NCBI RefSeq assembly: GCF_030167905.1
Contig: NZ_JARGNA010000003.1
Span: 248,001-312,000 of the forward strand
Length of the DNA stretch: 64,000 nt
Direction of reading: 5' to 3'
DNA from: Flavobacterium terrisoli
GTDB taxonomy: Bacteria > Bacteroidota > Bacteroidia > Flavobacteriales > Flavobacteriaceae
The position numbers and the translations under genes were made by a program. The notes below the pieces were generated by a model that saw only the letters and a program-made list of their open reading frames with translations, had not been told where the DNA came from and made no database searches. Numbering within the stretch: the first letter of the stretch is position 1; the number at the start of each line of letters is the position of its first letter. Shown in pieces: positions 16,980 to 25,842 of this stretch.

Positions 16980-18377
16980 ATGCAAAACAAAAAAATATTT
17001 ATACTGCTTCCTGATGGTGTTGGCTTGAGAAATTTTTCTTTTACAAATTTTCATGAAATTGGTCAGCAAAAAGGGTTTGACATTACTTTTTGGAACAATA
17101 CGCTTTTTAACTTAACGGAGCTGGGCATCAAGGAGATAAACATCCAAAATGCCAAGTCTCATCCGATGACGGATATCCTAAAAAATGCCCAGATTCAGAT
17201 TGAACTCAACCTCAATATCAAAAGGTCAAAAGATACCATTTACAATTTTTACCGATTTCCGTTTTCTTATTCCAATTTAAAATCGGCACTCAAAAGCACT
17301 TATAAAAACAGTTTGATTTTTTGGAACAATTCCGAAAAAGGATTGGAACGAATCCGCAAGCGCATTGTACAAAGTGAAAGAAAAACCAAATTGTATTTTG
17401 ACAGCTTGGAAACCTTAAAAGCAGAAAAACCAAAACTTGTTTTTTGTACCAATCAAAGGACAATGTTGGCCGTAGCTCCAATATTAGCTGCTCAGGACTT
17501 GGGAATTCCAACGGCTACGTTTATTTTTTCATGGGACAATTTGCCCAAAGCGACCAAGATTGTTGAAACTGATTTTTATTTTGTCTGGAGCAATCACATG
17601 AAAAATGAGTTACTCTTTTATTATCCGCATATCAAGGAGAATCAGATTAGGGTAACCGGCACGCCGCAGTTTGAAACCCATACCCAAAAAGAGCTGTTGC
17701 TCACCAGAGAAGCTTTTTTTAGAGAATATAATTTAGATTTAAACAAAAGATACATTTGTTTCTCAGGAGATGATATTACCACTTCACCCAATGACCCGCA
17801 ATATCTTACCGATACGGCTGAGGCGGTGATTAAGCTAAATGAAAAAGGATACAATTTGGGTATCATTTTCAGAAGATGCCCTGTTGATTTTTCCAACAGA
17901 TTTGATGCAGTGCTGTCCAAATACAGCCATATTATCACGGCAATTTCACCTAAATGGGAGAAAAAAGGCGAAGCATGGCACGATATTTTGCCGACTAAAG
18001 AAGACTTAGTACTCCAAATGAATACTATTTTTCATACGGAGTTGGTGGTAAATTTAGGCTCATCAATGGTATTTGACTATGTTTCTTTTGACAAGCCTTG
18101 TTGTTATGTCAATTATGATGTGCCTAATAGTCAATTTCCGAAGTGGACTGTAAATAATATTTATAAATTTATACATTTCAGATCGATGCCAAGCAAGGAT
18201 GCTGTTTTGTGGATCAACAAACCGGATGAAATAGAATCCTGTCTTGAAAAAATTATGACCAATCAGGCGGAGGAAGTGATTGCCAATGCTAAAAAATGGT
18301 TCGAAAAAATCAATCAGCATCCACCAAAAATGGCTTCTGAGAGAATTTGGACCGCAATAGAAGAAATTGCAAACTAA
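16980..18377 (+). CDS. Unassigned protein, probably a GT-B-fold glycosyltransferase
   Basis: I do not recognise the exact family of this 465-residue soluble protein. The start ILLPDGVGLRNF looks like a first beta-strand/loop of a GT-B fold. The middle segment TATFIFSWDNLPKATK and TDFYFVWSNHMKNELL (about 180-207), then IRVTGTPQFE, resembles proteins related to CDP-glycerol transferases and the UDP-sugar epimerase-like GT-B group. A C-terminal LGSSMVFDYVSFDKPCCYV (about 361-379) is like the nucleotide-binding region of those enzymes. No signal peptide or membrane helix is visible. It lies alone after a 64-base gap, before an acetyltransferase. It could be the transferase for the CMP-activated nonulosonic acid, since no known sialyltransferase family is recognised in the locus; this is speculative. 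Confidence 0.6.
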   Translation: MQNKKIFILLPDGVGLRNFSFTNFHEIGQQKGFDITFWNNTLFNLTELGIKEINIQNAKSHPMTDILKNAQIQIELNLNIKRSKDTIYNFYRFPFSYSNLKSALKSTYKNSLIFWNNSEKGLERIRKRIVQSERKTKLYFDSLETLKAEKPKLVFCTNQRTMLAVAPILAAQDLGIPTATFIFSWDNLPKATKIVETDFYFVWSNHMKNELLFYYPHIKENQIRVTGTPQFETHTQKELLLTREAFFREYNLDLNKRYICFSGDDITTSPNDPQYLTDTAEAVIKLNEKGYNLGIIFRRCPVDFSNRFDAVLSKYSHIITAISPKWEKKGEAWHDILPTKEDLVLQMNTIFHTELVVNLGSSMVFDYVSFDKPCCYVNYDVPNSQFPKWTVNNIYKFIHFRSMPSKDAVLWINKPDEIESCLEKIMTNQAEEVIANAKKWFEKINQHPPKMASERIWTAIEEIAN

Positions 18378-18381
18378 GAAA

Positions 18382-18945
18382 ATGGGGAAAGAAATACTCT
18401 TATCTGATTACAAACGCTATGGATTTCACAAAATCTCCATCGGTGTTTTATTGGATGTTTTTATTCTCAGACCCATTCCCGGACTCAAATTCATGACCAT
18501 TTTCCGTATGGTGCAACGCTACAGAAGAAGCAACAGATTGTTGTTTTATTTTTATTTTCTGTGGTGGCGACGATTGCGTGTAAAATATGGTTTTGATATT
18601 TCCTATAGAACCCAAATCGGGAAAGGACTTTATATTGGTCACTTTGGAAGCATCGTGATACACGGTGACAGCATCATCGGGGATAATTGCAATATTTCTC
18701 AGGGAATTACCATCGGGGTGAGCAATTATGGTTCCAAAAAAGGTGTGCCAACAATTGGTAACGAAGTTTTTATTGGTCCCAATGCCGGAATTTTTGGCAA
18801 CATTACCATTGGAAACAAAGTCACTATCGGCGCTAATGCAGTAGTAACAGACGATATTCCCGATAACAAAACAATCCTGCCGGCAGCCACAGTAATTATC
18901 GATAAAGATTTATCGGAATACTATATTCAAAACAAAGCCAACTAA
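18382..18945 (+). CDS. Hexapeptide-repeat acetyltransferase (serine acetyltransferase-like)
   Basis: This 187-residue protein has a basic, aromatic N-terminal half and a C-terminal left-handed beta-helix of hexapeptide repeats (IGKGLYIGHFGSIVIHG onward, about 73-165). ISQGITIGVS and IGPNAGIFGNITIG are typical of CysE-like acetyl-CoA transferases. In a glycan locus it more likely O- or N-acetylates a sugar than serine. I use ATG 18382, 4 bases after the preceding stop; a TTG at 18367 would overlap that gene. The short 5-base spacing on the left and 14-base gap on the right suggest cotranscription. Confidence 0.82.
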   Translation: MGKEILLSDYKRYGFHKISIGVLLDVFILRPIPGLKFMTIFRMVQRYRRSNRLLFYFYFLWWRRLRVKYGFDISYRTQIGKGLYIGHFGSIVIHGDSIIGDNCNISQGITIGVSNYGSKKGVPTIGNEVFIGPNAGIFGNITIGNKVTIGANAVVTDDIPDNKTILPAATVIIDKDLSEYYIQNKAN

Positions 18946-18959
18946 TTATATTGAACATC

Positions 18960-19943
18960 ATGTCATACCAATCTTTATTGCCTTTATTACAAAAAACAGG
19001 TAGTTCCTTGTCTCCTGAAAAATTCCAGGAACGGATCAATATAGTATTTCATGATTTTGAAGCCGGACATTACGATGCCATGCACACCGATATGTGGGGA
19101 AGTTTACAGGAGCAAATCAACCTATTGATTGCCGATTTGTTTTCGCATCACAAACCGCAAAGTAACGAACTCAGCCTGCTCGACATTGGTTGTGGCACCG
19201 GATTGAGTTCGCAGATTCTGTTAAATTCCCAATTAGGCCAGCATATCAACAAAGTTACGCTGTTGGATACTTCACCCAATATGTTGAAATACGCCGAGCA
19301 AAAAGCCAAAACCTGGGGAAAGGAATACAAAACCAGAAATGGCTATTTGGCAGATGTCAACGAAAAGTTTGATGTCATCATCATCAGTTCGGTGTTGCAC
19401 CACATTCCCGATTTAGAAGCTTTTTTAAATCAAGTAGACAACGCTCTGAATCAAGGTGGAATCCTGATACATATTCAGGATCCAAACGGTGATTATATCA
19501 ATACGACTGAGTATCTGCAAAGAAAAGAGGAATATGAAAAAGTGATTGATGCCTTACCAAAAAATAAAAAAATCACCGATTTTATTCCGAAACCATTGTT
19601 GAAATCCATTAAGCGAATGCTGAATCGAAAAGATTATATCGACTTAATCAACGACCAGTTATTGGCAGAAAAAACGATTAAAAGACGCATGACTGCCAAT
19701 GAAATCTGGACCGTAACCGATATTCATGTGGAAACCAAGACCGATTCGGTTAACAAAGGAATTTCATTGGAATTTTTGAAGAAGCAATTGACCGGTTTTG
19801 AATTGCTCCAAATGCGTTCGTATGGTTTTTATGGTTTTCTGAAAAGTGATTTAATCGACAGTTATAAAGAAAAAGAAGCCCAATTCATTGCCGAAAACAA
19901 TGTCAATGGTAGAAATATATCCTGCATTTGGATGAAAAAATAG
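18960..19943 (+). CDS. Class I SAM-dependent methyltransferase
   Basis: This roughly 327-residue protein has motif I LLDIGCGTGLSSQI (about 70-83), the acidic strand VTLLDTSPNML (about 97-107) and the post-I region FDVIIISSVLHHIPDLEAF (about 137-155). This is the arrangement of UbiE/Methyltransf_12-type enzymes. A C-terminal extension of about 150 residues is not assigned. Translation probably begins at ATG 18960 rather than at TTG 18951. The neighbours are an acetyltransferase and a GT4 gene, so a sugar or a lipid-linked glycan is the likely substrate. Confidence 0.82.
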   Translation: MSYQSLLPLLQKTGSSLSPEKFQERINIVFHDFEAGHYDAMHTDMWGSLQEQINLLIADLFSHHKPQSNELSLLDIGCGTGLSSQILLNSQLGQHINKVTLLDTSPNMLKYAEQKAKTWGKEYKTRNGYLADVNEKFDVIIISSVLHHIPDLEAFLNQVDNALNQGGILIHIQDPNGDYINTTEYLQRKEEYEKVIDALPKNKKITDFIPKPLLKSIKRMLNRKDYIDLINDQLLAEKTIKRRMTANEIWTVTDIHVETKTDSVNKGISLEFLKKQLTGFELLQMRSYGFYGFLKSDLIDSYKEKEAQFIAENNVNGRNISCIWMKK

Positions 19944-19947
19944 CCTG

Positions 19948-21114
19948 ATGAAAATAGCCTTTCTAACTTCAGAATATCCGCATGCCAGAGCCAATTTTGC
20001 CGCAGGCATTGGTACGAGTATCATGAATTTGAGTAAAGGTTTATTACAGCAGGGACACGAAGTGGTGATTGTGCTTTACGGACAGGATAAAGATGAAACC
20101 TTTCAGGACAACGCTATCACTTTTTACAAAATCAAAAACATAAAACTCAAAGGTTTTTCCAGGATATTAACCCAGAAGAAAATCCAAAAGTTACTCAATG
20201 CTTTGGTCAAAGAAGGTAAAGTAGATTTGGTTGAAGTTCCCGATTGGACCGGTATCAGTTCCAATATCAAACCCAATTGCCCTTTGGTGATTAAACTCCA
20301 CGGAACCGATACTTATTTTTGCCATCTCGACAATCGTCCGGTAAAATTCATCAACAAACTTCGTGAAGAAAAAGCCTTGAAAAAAGCCGATGCGTGGCTT
20401 TCGGTAAGCCAATATGTTGCCAAAGTCACCAAGGAATTATTTTCATTGTCCAATGATTTTACAGTCATTCCCAATGGTATCGATTTGGAGCAGTTTTCCC
20501 TACGCAATGACCAGCAAAGCGCTCAGGAAAACACCATTTTATACTTTGGAACACTCATCAGAAAGAAAGGCTTACTCGAATTGCCTTTGATTTTCAATGA
20601 AGTTTACCAACAGAATAACCAAGCCAAATTAATCCTCATCGGACGCGACGCTTCGGATATAATTTCCGGAAATGCCTCTACCTGGTCCATGATGCAGACC
20701 TTATTCGATAAGGAAGTGTTGCCCAATGTGAATTATCTGGGTAGCGTTCCTTACGACCAAATCAAAGTACATATCAATGCAGCTACAGTTTGTGTTTTTC
20801 CCACTTTTGCCGAAGCACTTCCGGTTTCCTGGATTGAGGCGATGGCGATGCAAAAAGCCATTGTGGCTTCCAATATCGGTTGGGCAACCGAAGTGATTGA
20901 TGACAACAGTAACGGATTTTTAGAACACCCGAAAGCGCATTCCGACTATGCCAAAAAAATAGTGACATTGCTCGAAGATGAAAATTTGAGAAAGCAATTT
21001 GGCGCCAAAGCCAAAGAAAAAGCGACTCAAAAGTTCAGCATTGAAGTCGTAGCCAGACAAAGTGCCGAATTTTACCAAAGGATTTTGAATGATTATAAGC
21101 AAAAAGAATCATGA
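19948..21114 (+). CDS. Glycosyltransferase family 4
   Basis: This 388-residue GT-B enzyme has the N-terminal glycine loop AAGIGTSIMNLSKGLLQQGHEV (trimmed family pattern, about 18-39), a central FTVIPNGIDLEQF and the strand TILYFGTLIRKKGLLELP. The C-terminal donor-binding stretch FPTFAEALPVSWIEAMAM (about 284-301) contains the E-x7-E pair of retaining GT4 enzymes. It starts 4 bases after the methyltransferase and overlaps the next transferase by 4 bases. The sugar specificity is unknown. Confidence 0.88.
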   Translation: MKIAFLTSEYPHARANFAAGIGTSIMNLSKGLLQQGHEVVIVLYGQDKDETFQDNAITFYKIKNIKLKGFSRILTQKKIQKLLNALVKEGKVDLVEVPDWTGISSNIKPNCPLVIKLHGTDTYFCHLDNRPVKFINKLREEKALKKADAWLSVSQYVAKVTKELFSLSNDFTVIPNGIDLEQFSLRNDQQSAQENTILYFGTLIRKKGLLELPLIFNEVYQQNNQAKLILIGRDASDIISGNASTWSMMQTLFDKEVLPNVNYLGSVPYDQIKVHINAATVCVFPTFAEALPVSWIEAMAMQKAIVASNIGWATEVIDDNSNGFLEHPKAHSDYAKKIVTLLEDENLRKQFGAKAKEKATQKFSIEVVARQSAEFYQRILNDYKQKES

Positions 21115-22640
21115 TTGTCCTCTATCACAACCAATCCAAGATAACTGCAATCGTTTCTACTACGGGCGAAAGTCCCAATGGAGTGAATCGAAATAGTACC
21201 GCTGTTTTACTGGAGTTGGCCCAGAAATTTCAAAACGAAATATTGGTTTGGTGTCACGAAAGTCAGCGAGATAATCTGAATATTGAAGCTATTGAAGGTT
21301 TGTTTCACCATCACAAATTTATGTTTTCATTGGCTAACGATTATCTTGGCCGGGAATTGGGTTATGTTGAAGATTCACCGTTTATAAAAGTCAATAAAAC
21401 GGTTCGTTATGCCACCTGGCAAATGAGCAGTCACGTTGGCGCCGTTCATGCTTCGGTTCTCATCGCTTGTAAAAGGGATTTGAAAATCGAGAAAGATTTT
21501 GACTATTTCCTCAATTCATTGGCCAAAAGAGCTATTGCTTTTGGGTTATTGTGTTACTCTGAGCCCAAATTGCTGAAAGACAAATCAATTACGACTGAAA
21601 AGCCGAAATCCAACCTGTCAACACTGTTTAAATTTACCAAACAACATTATAAAACACGCTGGATTTTCCTTATGTTTTTCAACCTGTTGGTGTATGAAAA
21701 GCGATTTCCGTTTTTTGCATTACTCGCGTCCTTATTTTATCCGAAACGGACTTTTAACCCAACACGATTGAACCAAATTGATTTGGTTTCAACCCGGAAA
21801 ATCATTGAAAACGGAACGATTGATGTCCTGATCCCGACCATCGGGAGAAAGGATTATTTGTTGGCAGTGTTGCATAATTTGGCGTCACAAACTTATTTGC
21901 CGACCAATGTTATTATTGTTGAACAAAATCCTGAAATCGGCAGCATTTCCGATTTGGATTTTATCCAAAGTGAGACTTGGCCATTCAAGATAAAACATCA
22001 CTTTACACACCAAGCCGGAGCCTGTAACGCCAGAAATATAGGTTTAGATTTGGTAGAAAGTGAGTTCTGTTTCTTTGCCGATGACGATATTGTTTTTGAA
22101 AATGATTTGCTCGAAAAGGCGATGGCGTCTTTTCAGCATACGGGCAACGAAGTTTTTTTAGTGGCTTGTCATTTGAAATCACAAAAAATAGCACCCGATA
22201 AGCCAAAGCAATTTACTGTTTTCGGTGCCGGACATGCTTTTGTGAAATCTTCCTGTGTGAAAGATTTGCGGTTTAAGATGGGCTACGAATTTGGTTTTGG
22301 CGAAGACAATGATTTCGGGATGCAGTTGCGTCTCAAAGGCTTTGATATTTTGTATATTTCCACTTCGGAAATTTTGCATTTAAAAGCGCCAATCGGAGGT
22401 TTCAGAACCAAACCAACATTGCGTTGGCAAGAAGAAATTATTCAGCCTAAACCGTCGCCAACCGTGATGTTGTTTAGGTTATTGTATGATTCCAAAGAAC
22501 AGTTGTTGAGCTATAAAACCACACTTTTCTTTAAGATTTTCAATAAAAACTTTTTCATAAATCCGTTTGGGTATATAAAAACATTCAGGCAGAAATGGGA
22601 CAGAAGTGTTTTTTGGGCCGAAAAGTTAAAAGAGGAATAA
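21111..22640 (+). CDS. Glycosyltransferase family 2 with a long N-terminal domain of unknown function
   Basis: The C-terminal part of this 509-residue protein is a GT2 domain. IDVLIPTIGRKDYLL begins near residue 236, IIVEQNP follows, and the metal site is FFADDDIVFEND (about 320-331). FGFGEDNDFGMQLRLKGFD further on is the ED motif region. The first 200 residues match no family I recognise; they include CHESQRDN, HHHKFMF and a hydrophobic FLMFFNLLVYEK stretch near 185. The N-terminal part may bind the acceptor or a partner. The gene overlaps the GT4 before it by 4 bases (ATGA) and is followed at 2 bases by another GT2. Confidence 0.82.
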   Translation: MIVLYHNQSKITAIVSTTGESPNGVNRNSTAVLLELAQKFQNEILVWCHESQRDNLNIEAIEGLFHHHKFMFSLANDYLGRELGYVEDSPFIKVNKTVRYATWQMSSHVGAVHASVLIACKRDLKIEKDFDYFLNSLAKRAIAFGLLCYSEPKLLKDKSITTEKPKSNLSTLFKFTKQHYKTRWIFLMFFNLLVYEKRFPFFALLASLFYPKRTFNPTRLNQIDLVSTRKIIENGTIDVLIPTIGRKDYLLAVLHNLASQTYLPTNVIIVEQNPEIGSISDLDFIQSETWPFKIKHHFTHQAGACNARNIGLDLVESEFCFFADDDIVFENDLLEKAMASFQHTGNEVFLVACHLKSQKIAPDKPKQFTVFGAGHAFVKSSCVKDLRFKMGYEFGFGEDNDFGMQLRLKGFDILYISTSEILHLKAPIGGFRTKPTLRWQEEIIQPKPSPTVMLFRLLYDSKEQLLSYKTTLFFKIFNKNFFINPFGYIKTFRQKWDRSVFWAEKLKEE

Positions 22641-22641
22641 C

Positions 22642-23643
22642 ATGAATTTCACCTTAATCATCTGTACTTATATGCGACCGAATCCTTTGCTGAAGCTATT
22701 GGAATCGGTCAAGCTGCAGACTGTTTATCCCAATGAGATTCTGATTATTGATGGTTCAACCAGTCCTGAAACCGAAGCTGTTCTAAAACAAAATCCGTTT
22801 CAAAACCTTCATTACTTTTTGGTAACCGATAAAGACAGAGGTTTGACCAAGCAGCGAAATTTTGGCATTGCTAAAACAGCCGACACGGCCGATATTATTT
22901 GTTTTTTGGATGATGATACGATTTTGGAATCCAATTATTTTGAAGAAATATTAAGAGCTTATGAGGTTCATCCAGAAGCGTTGGGCGTTGGCGGTTTTAT
23001 TACCAATGAAGTGGTTTGGGAAAAGGTTTCTGAAGATTATAAACCAACGATTGAAGAGTTTTTCTATGATGGTTGGAAGAAAAAAGATGGCAGTCGTTTT
23101 GTCCTAAGAAAGAAATTGGGATTGGACACAGATACAAAACCTGGTTTTTTACCCGAGTTTTCCAATGGAAGGAGCATCAGTTTTTTACCGCCAACGGGCA
23201 AGATTTATGAAGTAGAACAGTTGATGGGCGGCGTTTCCTCGTTTCGGAAATCGGTTTTTGAAAGTTTTTCCTTTTCGACTTATTTTGAAGGTTACGGTTT
23301 GTATGAAGATGCCGATTTTACCTTAAGGCTTTCCAAAACAGGAAAATTATTTGTCAATACCAACGCACGTTTAGGGCATTATCACGATGAATCCGGTCGG
23401 CCAAATAAATACAGTTATGGCAAAATGGTGGTGCGAAACGGCTGGTATGTGTGGCGCGTGAAATATCCAAACCCATCATTAAAAGCAAGGTTTAAATGGA
23501 ATGCCATCATATTATTATTGACATTCATCAGATTTAGCAATATATTTACCACTAACAAACGCAAAGAAGCTTTAACCGAATTTTGGGGAAGATTGGTTGG
23601 ATGGATGAGTTTGTTTTTCAATCAACCTAAAATTGAATCCTAA
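22642..23643 (+). CDS. Glycosyltransferase family 2
   Basis: This 333-residue GT-A protein has TLIICTYMRPNPLLKLLESV at its start, ILIIDGSTSPE (about 33-43) and the metal-binding CFLDDDTILE (about 87-96). A later YGLYEDADFTLRLSKTGKL (about 217-235) contains the ED catalytic region. The gene starts 2 bases after the upstream GT2 stop and ends 6 bases before a GT4. The C-terminal hydrophobic segment (about 285-300) may tether it to the membrane. Donor sugar unknown. Confidence 0.86.
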   Translation: MNFTLIICTYMRPNPLLKLLESVKLQTVYPNEILIIDGSTSPETEAVLKQNPFQNLHYFLVTDKDRGLTKQRNFGIAKTADTADIICFLDDDTILESNYFEEILRAYEVHPEALGVGGFITNEVVWEKVSEDYKPTIEEFFYDGWKKKDGSRFVLRKKLGLDTDTKPGFLPEFSNGRSISFLPPTGKIYEVEQLMGGVSSFRKSVFESFSFSTYFEGYGLYEDADFTLRLSKTGKLFVNTNARLGHYHDESGRPNKYSYGKMVVRNGWYVWRVKYPNPSLKARFKWNAIILLLTFIRFSNIFTTNKRKEALTEFWGRLVGWMSLFFNQPKIES

Positions 23644-23649
23644 ACGATA

Positions 23650-24768
23650 ATGACCTTTTGTATCATCACACATGTGGCTCACGGCAACCAGAGCGGGGAA
23701 TATTTTGCCTATTCACCCTATGTGAGAGAGATGAACATTTGGGCCAAATATGTCGATAAAATCATCTTGGTCGCACCGCTGAATCTGGAGCAAAAAACTT
23801 CGATTGACATTGCGTATGACCATCATAACATTGATTTCAGAAAGGTGGCCTCTTTCCACTTTTTGTCGCTGACATCCGCTTTCAAAACCCTATTGGCCTT
23901 ACCCCGAATTGCAGCTGAAATCTATAAAGCCATGAAACAATCGGATCATATTCACTTGCGATGCCCGGGAAACATGGGATTGTTGGCTTGCTTGATTCAG
24001 ATTTTATTTCCCAGCAAACCCAAAACGGCAAAATATGCAGGAAATTGGGATTTAAAAGCAAAGCAACCGTTGAGTTATCGCCTGCAAAAATGGATTTTGC
24101 GCAACACATTCCTGACCAGGAACATGCAGGTTTTGGTCTATGGTGAATGGGAAAACAGCACCAAAAACATCAAGCCTTTTTTTACGGCGAGCTATTTTGA
24201 AAAAGATAAAATTCAGGTTAGCCCAAGAGTATTAACCGGTAAAATTTCGTTTGTTTTTGTGGGAACACTTTCCAATGGGAAACAACCTTTATACGCAGTA
24301 CAACTGATTGAGCAACTGTATAAAAAGCAGTATGATGTTGAATTAAGCATTTTCGGAGAAGGCGTAGAACGGGCAAGTTTAGAGAGTTATATCACCAAAA
24401 ATAATTTGGAGAGTATCATTTTTTTAAAAGGAAATCAAAATCAGAGCGTGATTAAAGAAGCCTATATCAAAAATCATTTTGTAGTTTTACCATCCTTGAG
24501 TGAAGGTTGGCCAAAAGTCATAGCCGAAGGCATGTTTTGGGGTTGTTTGCCTATTGCTTCGAGAGTTTCCTGCGTTCCCAATATGTTGGATAACGGAAAC
24601 AGAGGTTTGCTTTTGGAAATGAGATTAGCCAATGATGTTGACCAAATTGAGTCTGTGCTACAAGACAATAATTTGTACCAAACCAAAGTCGGGAATGCCA
24701 TTGACTGGTCAAGACACTATACTTTAGATATTTTTGAGACCAAAATTAAACAGCTTTTGCAATCATGA
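23650..24768 (+). CDS. Glycosyltransferase family 4-like
   Basis: The 372-residue protein has a GT-B architecture. The C-terminal half is clearest, with ISFVFVGTLSNGKQPLYAV (about 199-217), LSIFGEGVERASLE and the donor-binding VVLPSLSEGWPKVIAEGMFW (about 278-297) holding the E-x7-E pair. The N-terminal acceptor half is more divergent (CIITHVAHGNQSGEYFAYSP). It overlaps the next GT4 gene by 4 bases. It probably adds a hexose-type residue to the repeat unit. Confidence 0.84.
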   Translation: MTFCIITHVAHGNQSGEYFAYSPYVREMNIWAKYVDKIILVAPLNLEQKTSIDIAYDHHNIDFRKVASFHFLSLTSAFKTLLALPRIAAEIYKAMKQSDHIHLRCPGNMGLLACLIQILFPSKPKTAKYAGNWDLKAKQPLSYRLQKWILRNTFLTRNMQVLVYGEWENSTKNIKPFFTASYFEKDKIQVSPRVLTGKISFVFVGTLSNGKQPLYAVQLIEQLYKKQYDVELSIFGEGVERASLESYITKNNLESIIFLKGNQNQSVIKEAYIKNHFVVLPSLSEGWPKVIAEGMFWGCLPIASRVSCVPNMLDNGNRGLLLEMRLANDVDQIESVLQDNNLYQTKVGNAIDWSRHYTLDIFETKIKQLLQS

Positions 24769-25838
24769 GAATAGTGCAGATTATAGATTCCTTAGAAGTT
24801 GGCGGTGCCGAAAAAATGGCGATCAATTATGCCAATGCACTTTCGAAAAGGATTACTTTTTCGGGTTTGGTTGCTACCAGAGCGGAAGGGCATCTGAAAA
24901 GCCAATTGAATGATTCGGTTTCGTATTTATTTTTGAAAAAGACAAAAACGCTTGATTTTGCTGCGGCTTTTCGATTAAAACAATATTGCAGGGAAAACAA
25001 GGTTGATTTTCTTCAACCGCACAGTAGTTCTTATTTCATTGCGTTATTAGTCAAAATAATTTACCCAAAAGTTCAAATCATCTGGCATGATCACAACGGA
25101 CTGAGCGAGTTTATCAGCACCCAAAAATCATTGGTGCTCAAAATGGCTTCGTTTTTTTTCAAGGGCATTATTGTGGTGAATTTCAAACTGAAAAATTGGG
25201 CTGAAAAAGAACTGAATTGTAAGCAGGTTATCTATCTACCCAATTTCACCAATGATGTTTCAACGGTATCAGTAGAGACGCAATTGAAAGGTATTGAAGG
25301 CAAACGCATTTTGTGTTTGGCCAATTTAAGAGATCAAAAAAATCATTTTTTATTGCTTGAGATTGCGGGCAAATTAAAAAAATCGCATCCGGATTGGAGC
25401 TTCCATTTGGTTGGAAAAGACTTTGAAGATGACTACTCCAGGCAGATTCATGAACTGATCATCAACAGGGAATTAGAAAGCCATGTTTTTATTTATGGTT
25501 CTAAAAATGATGTGGTGAATATCATTAATCAATCAAATTTAGCTATATTGACCTCAAAATCAGAAGGATTGCCTGTGGCGTTAATTGAATATGGATTGTA
25601 TAAAAAACCTGTTGTATCCACCAATGTGGGTGAAATTCCGTTAATCATTAAAAACGGAAGCAACGGATTTATAGTTGGCGTACAGGACGTAGAAGCCTTT
25701 TATGATGGTCTGTTGCAACTGATAAACGATGAAACGTTGAGAAAACAATTTGGAGAAGCATTACATCAAACCATAGTTGAAAACCACTCGGAAGAAGGCG
25801 TTATGACGAAATATTTAAATTGGATTAAAGGGTTGTAA
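24765..25838 (+). CDS. Glycosyltransferase family 4
   Basis: This 357-residue transferase opens with IVQIIDSLEVGGAEKMAINY, the typical N-terminal glycine-rich loop of GT4. It continues with a LPNFTNDV segment and RILCLANLRDQKNHFLLLEI. The donor site is in LAILTSKSEGLPVALIEYGL (about 254-273). The 4-base overlap with the upstream gene and 4-base gap to the polymerase-like gene place it firmly in the operon. Specificity is unknown. Confidence 0.87.
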   Translation: MRIVQIIDSLEVGGAEKMAINYANALSKRITFSGLVATRAEGHLKSQLNDSVSYLFLKKTKTLDFAAAFRLKQYCRENKVDFLQPHSSSYFIALLVKIIYPKVQIIWHDHNGLSEFISTQKSLVLKMASFFFKGIIVVNFKLKNWAEKELNCKQVIYLPNFTNDVSTVSVETQLKGIEGKRILCLANLRDQKNHFLLLEIAGKLKKSHPDWSFHLVGKDFEDDYSRQIHELIINRELESHVFIYGSKNDVVNIINQSNLAILTSKSEGLPVALIEYGLYKKPVVSTNVGEIPLIIKNGSNGFIVGVQDVEAFYDGLLQLINDETLRKQFGEALHQTIVENHSEEGVMTKYLNWIKGL

Positions 25839-25842
25839 GGCA

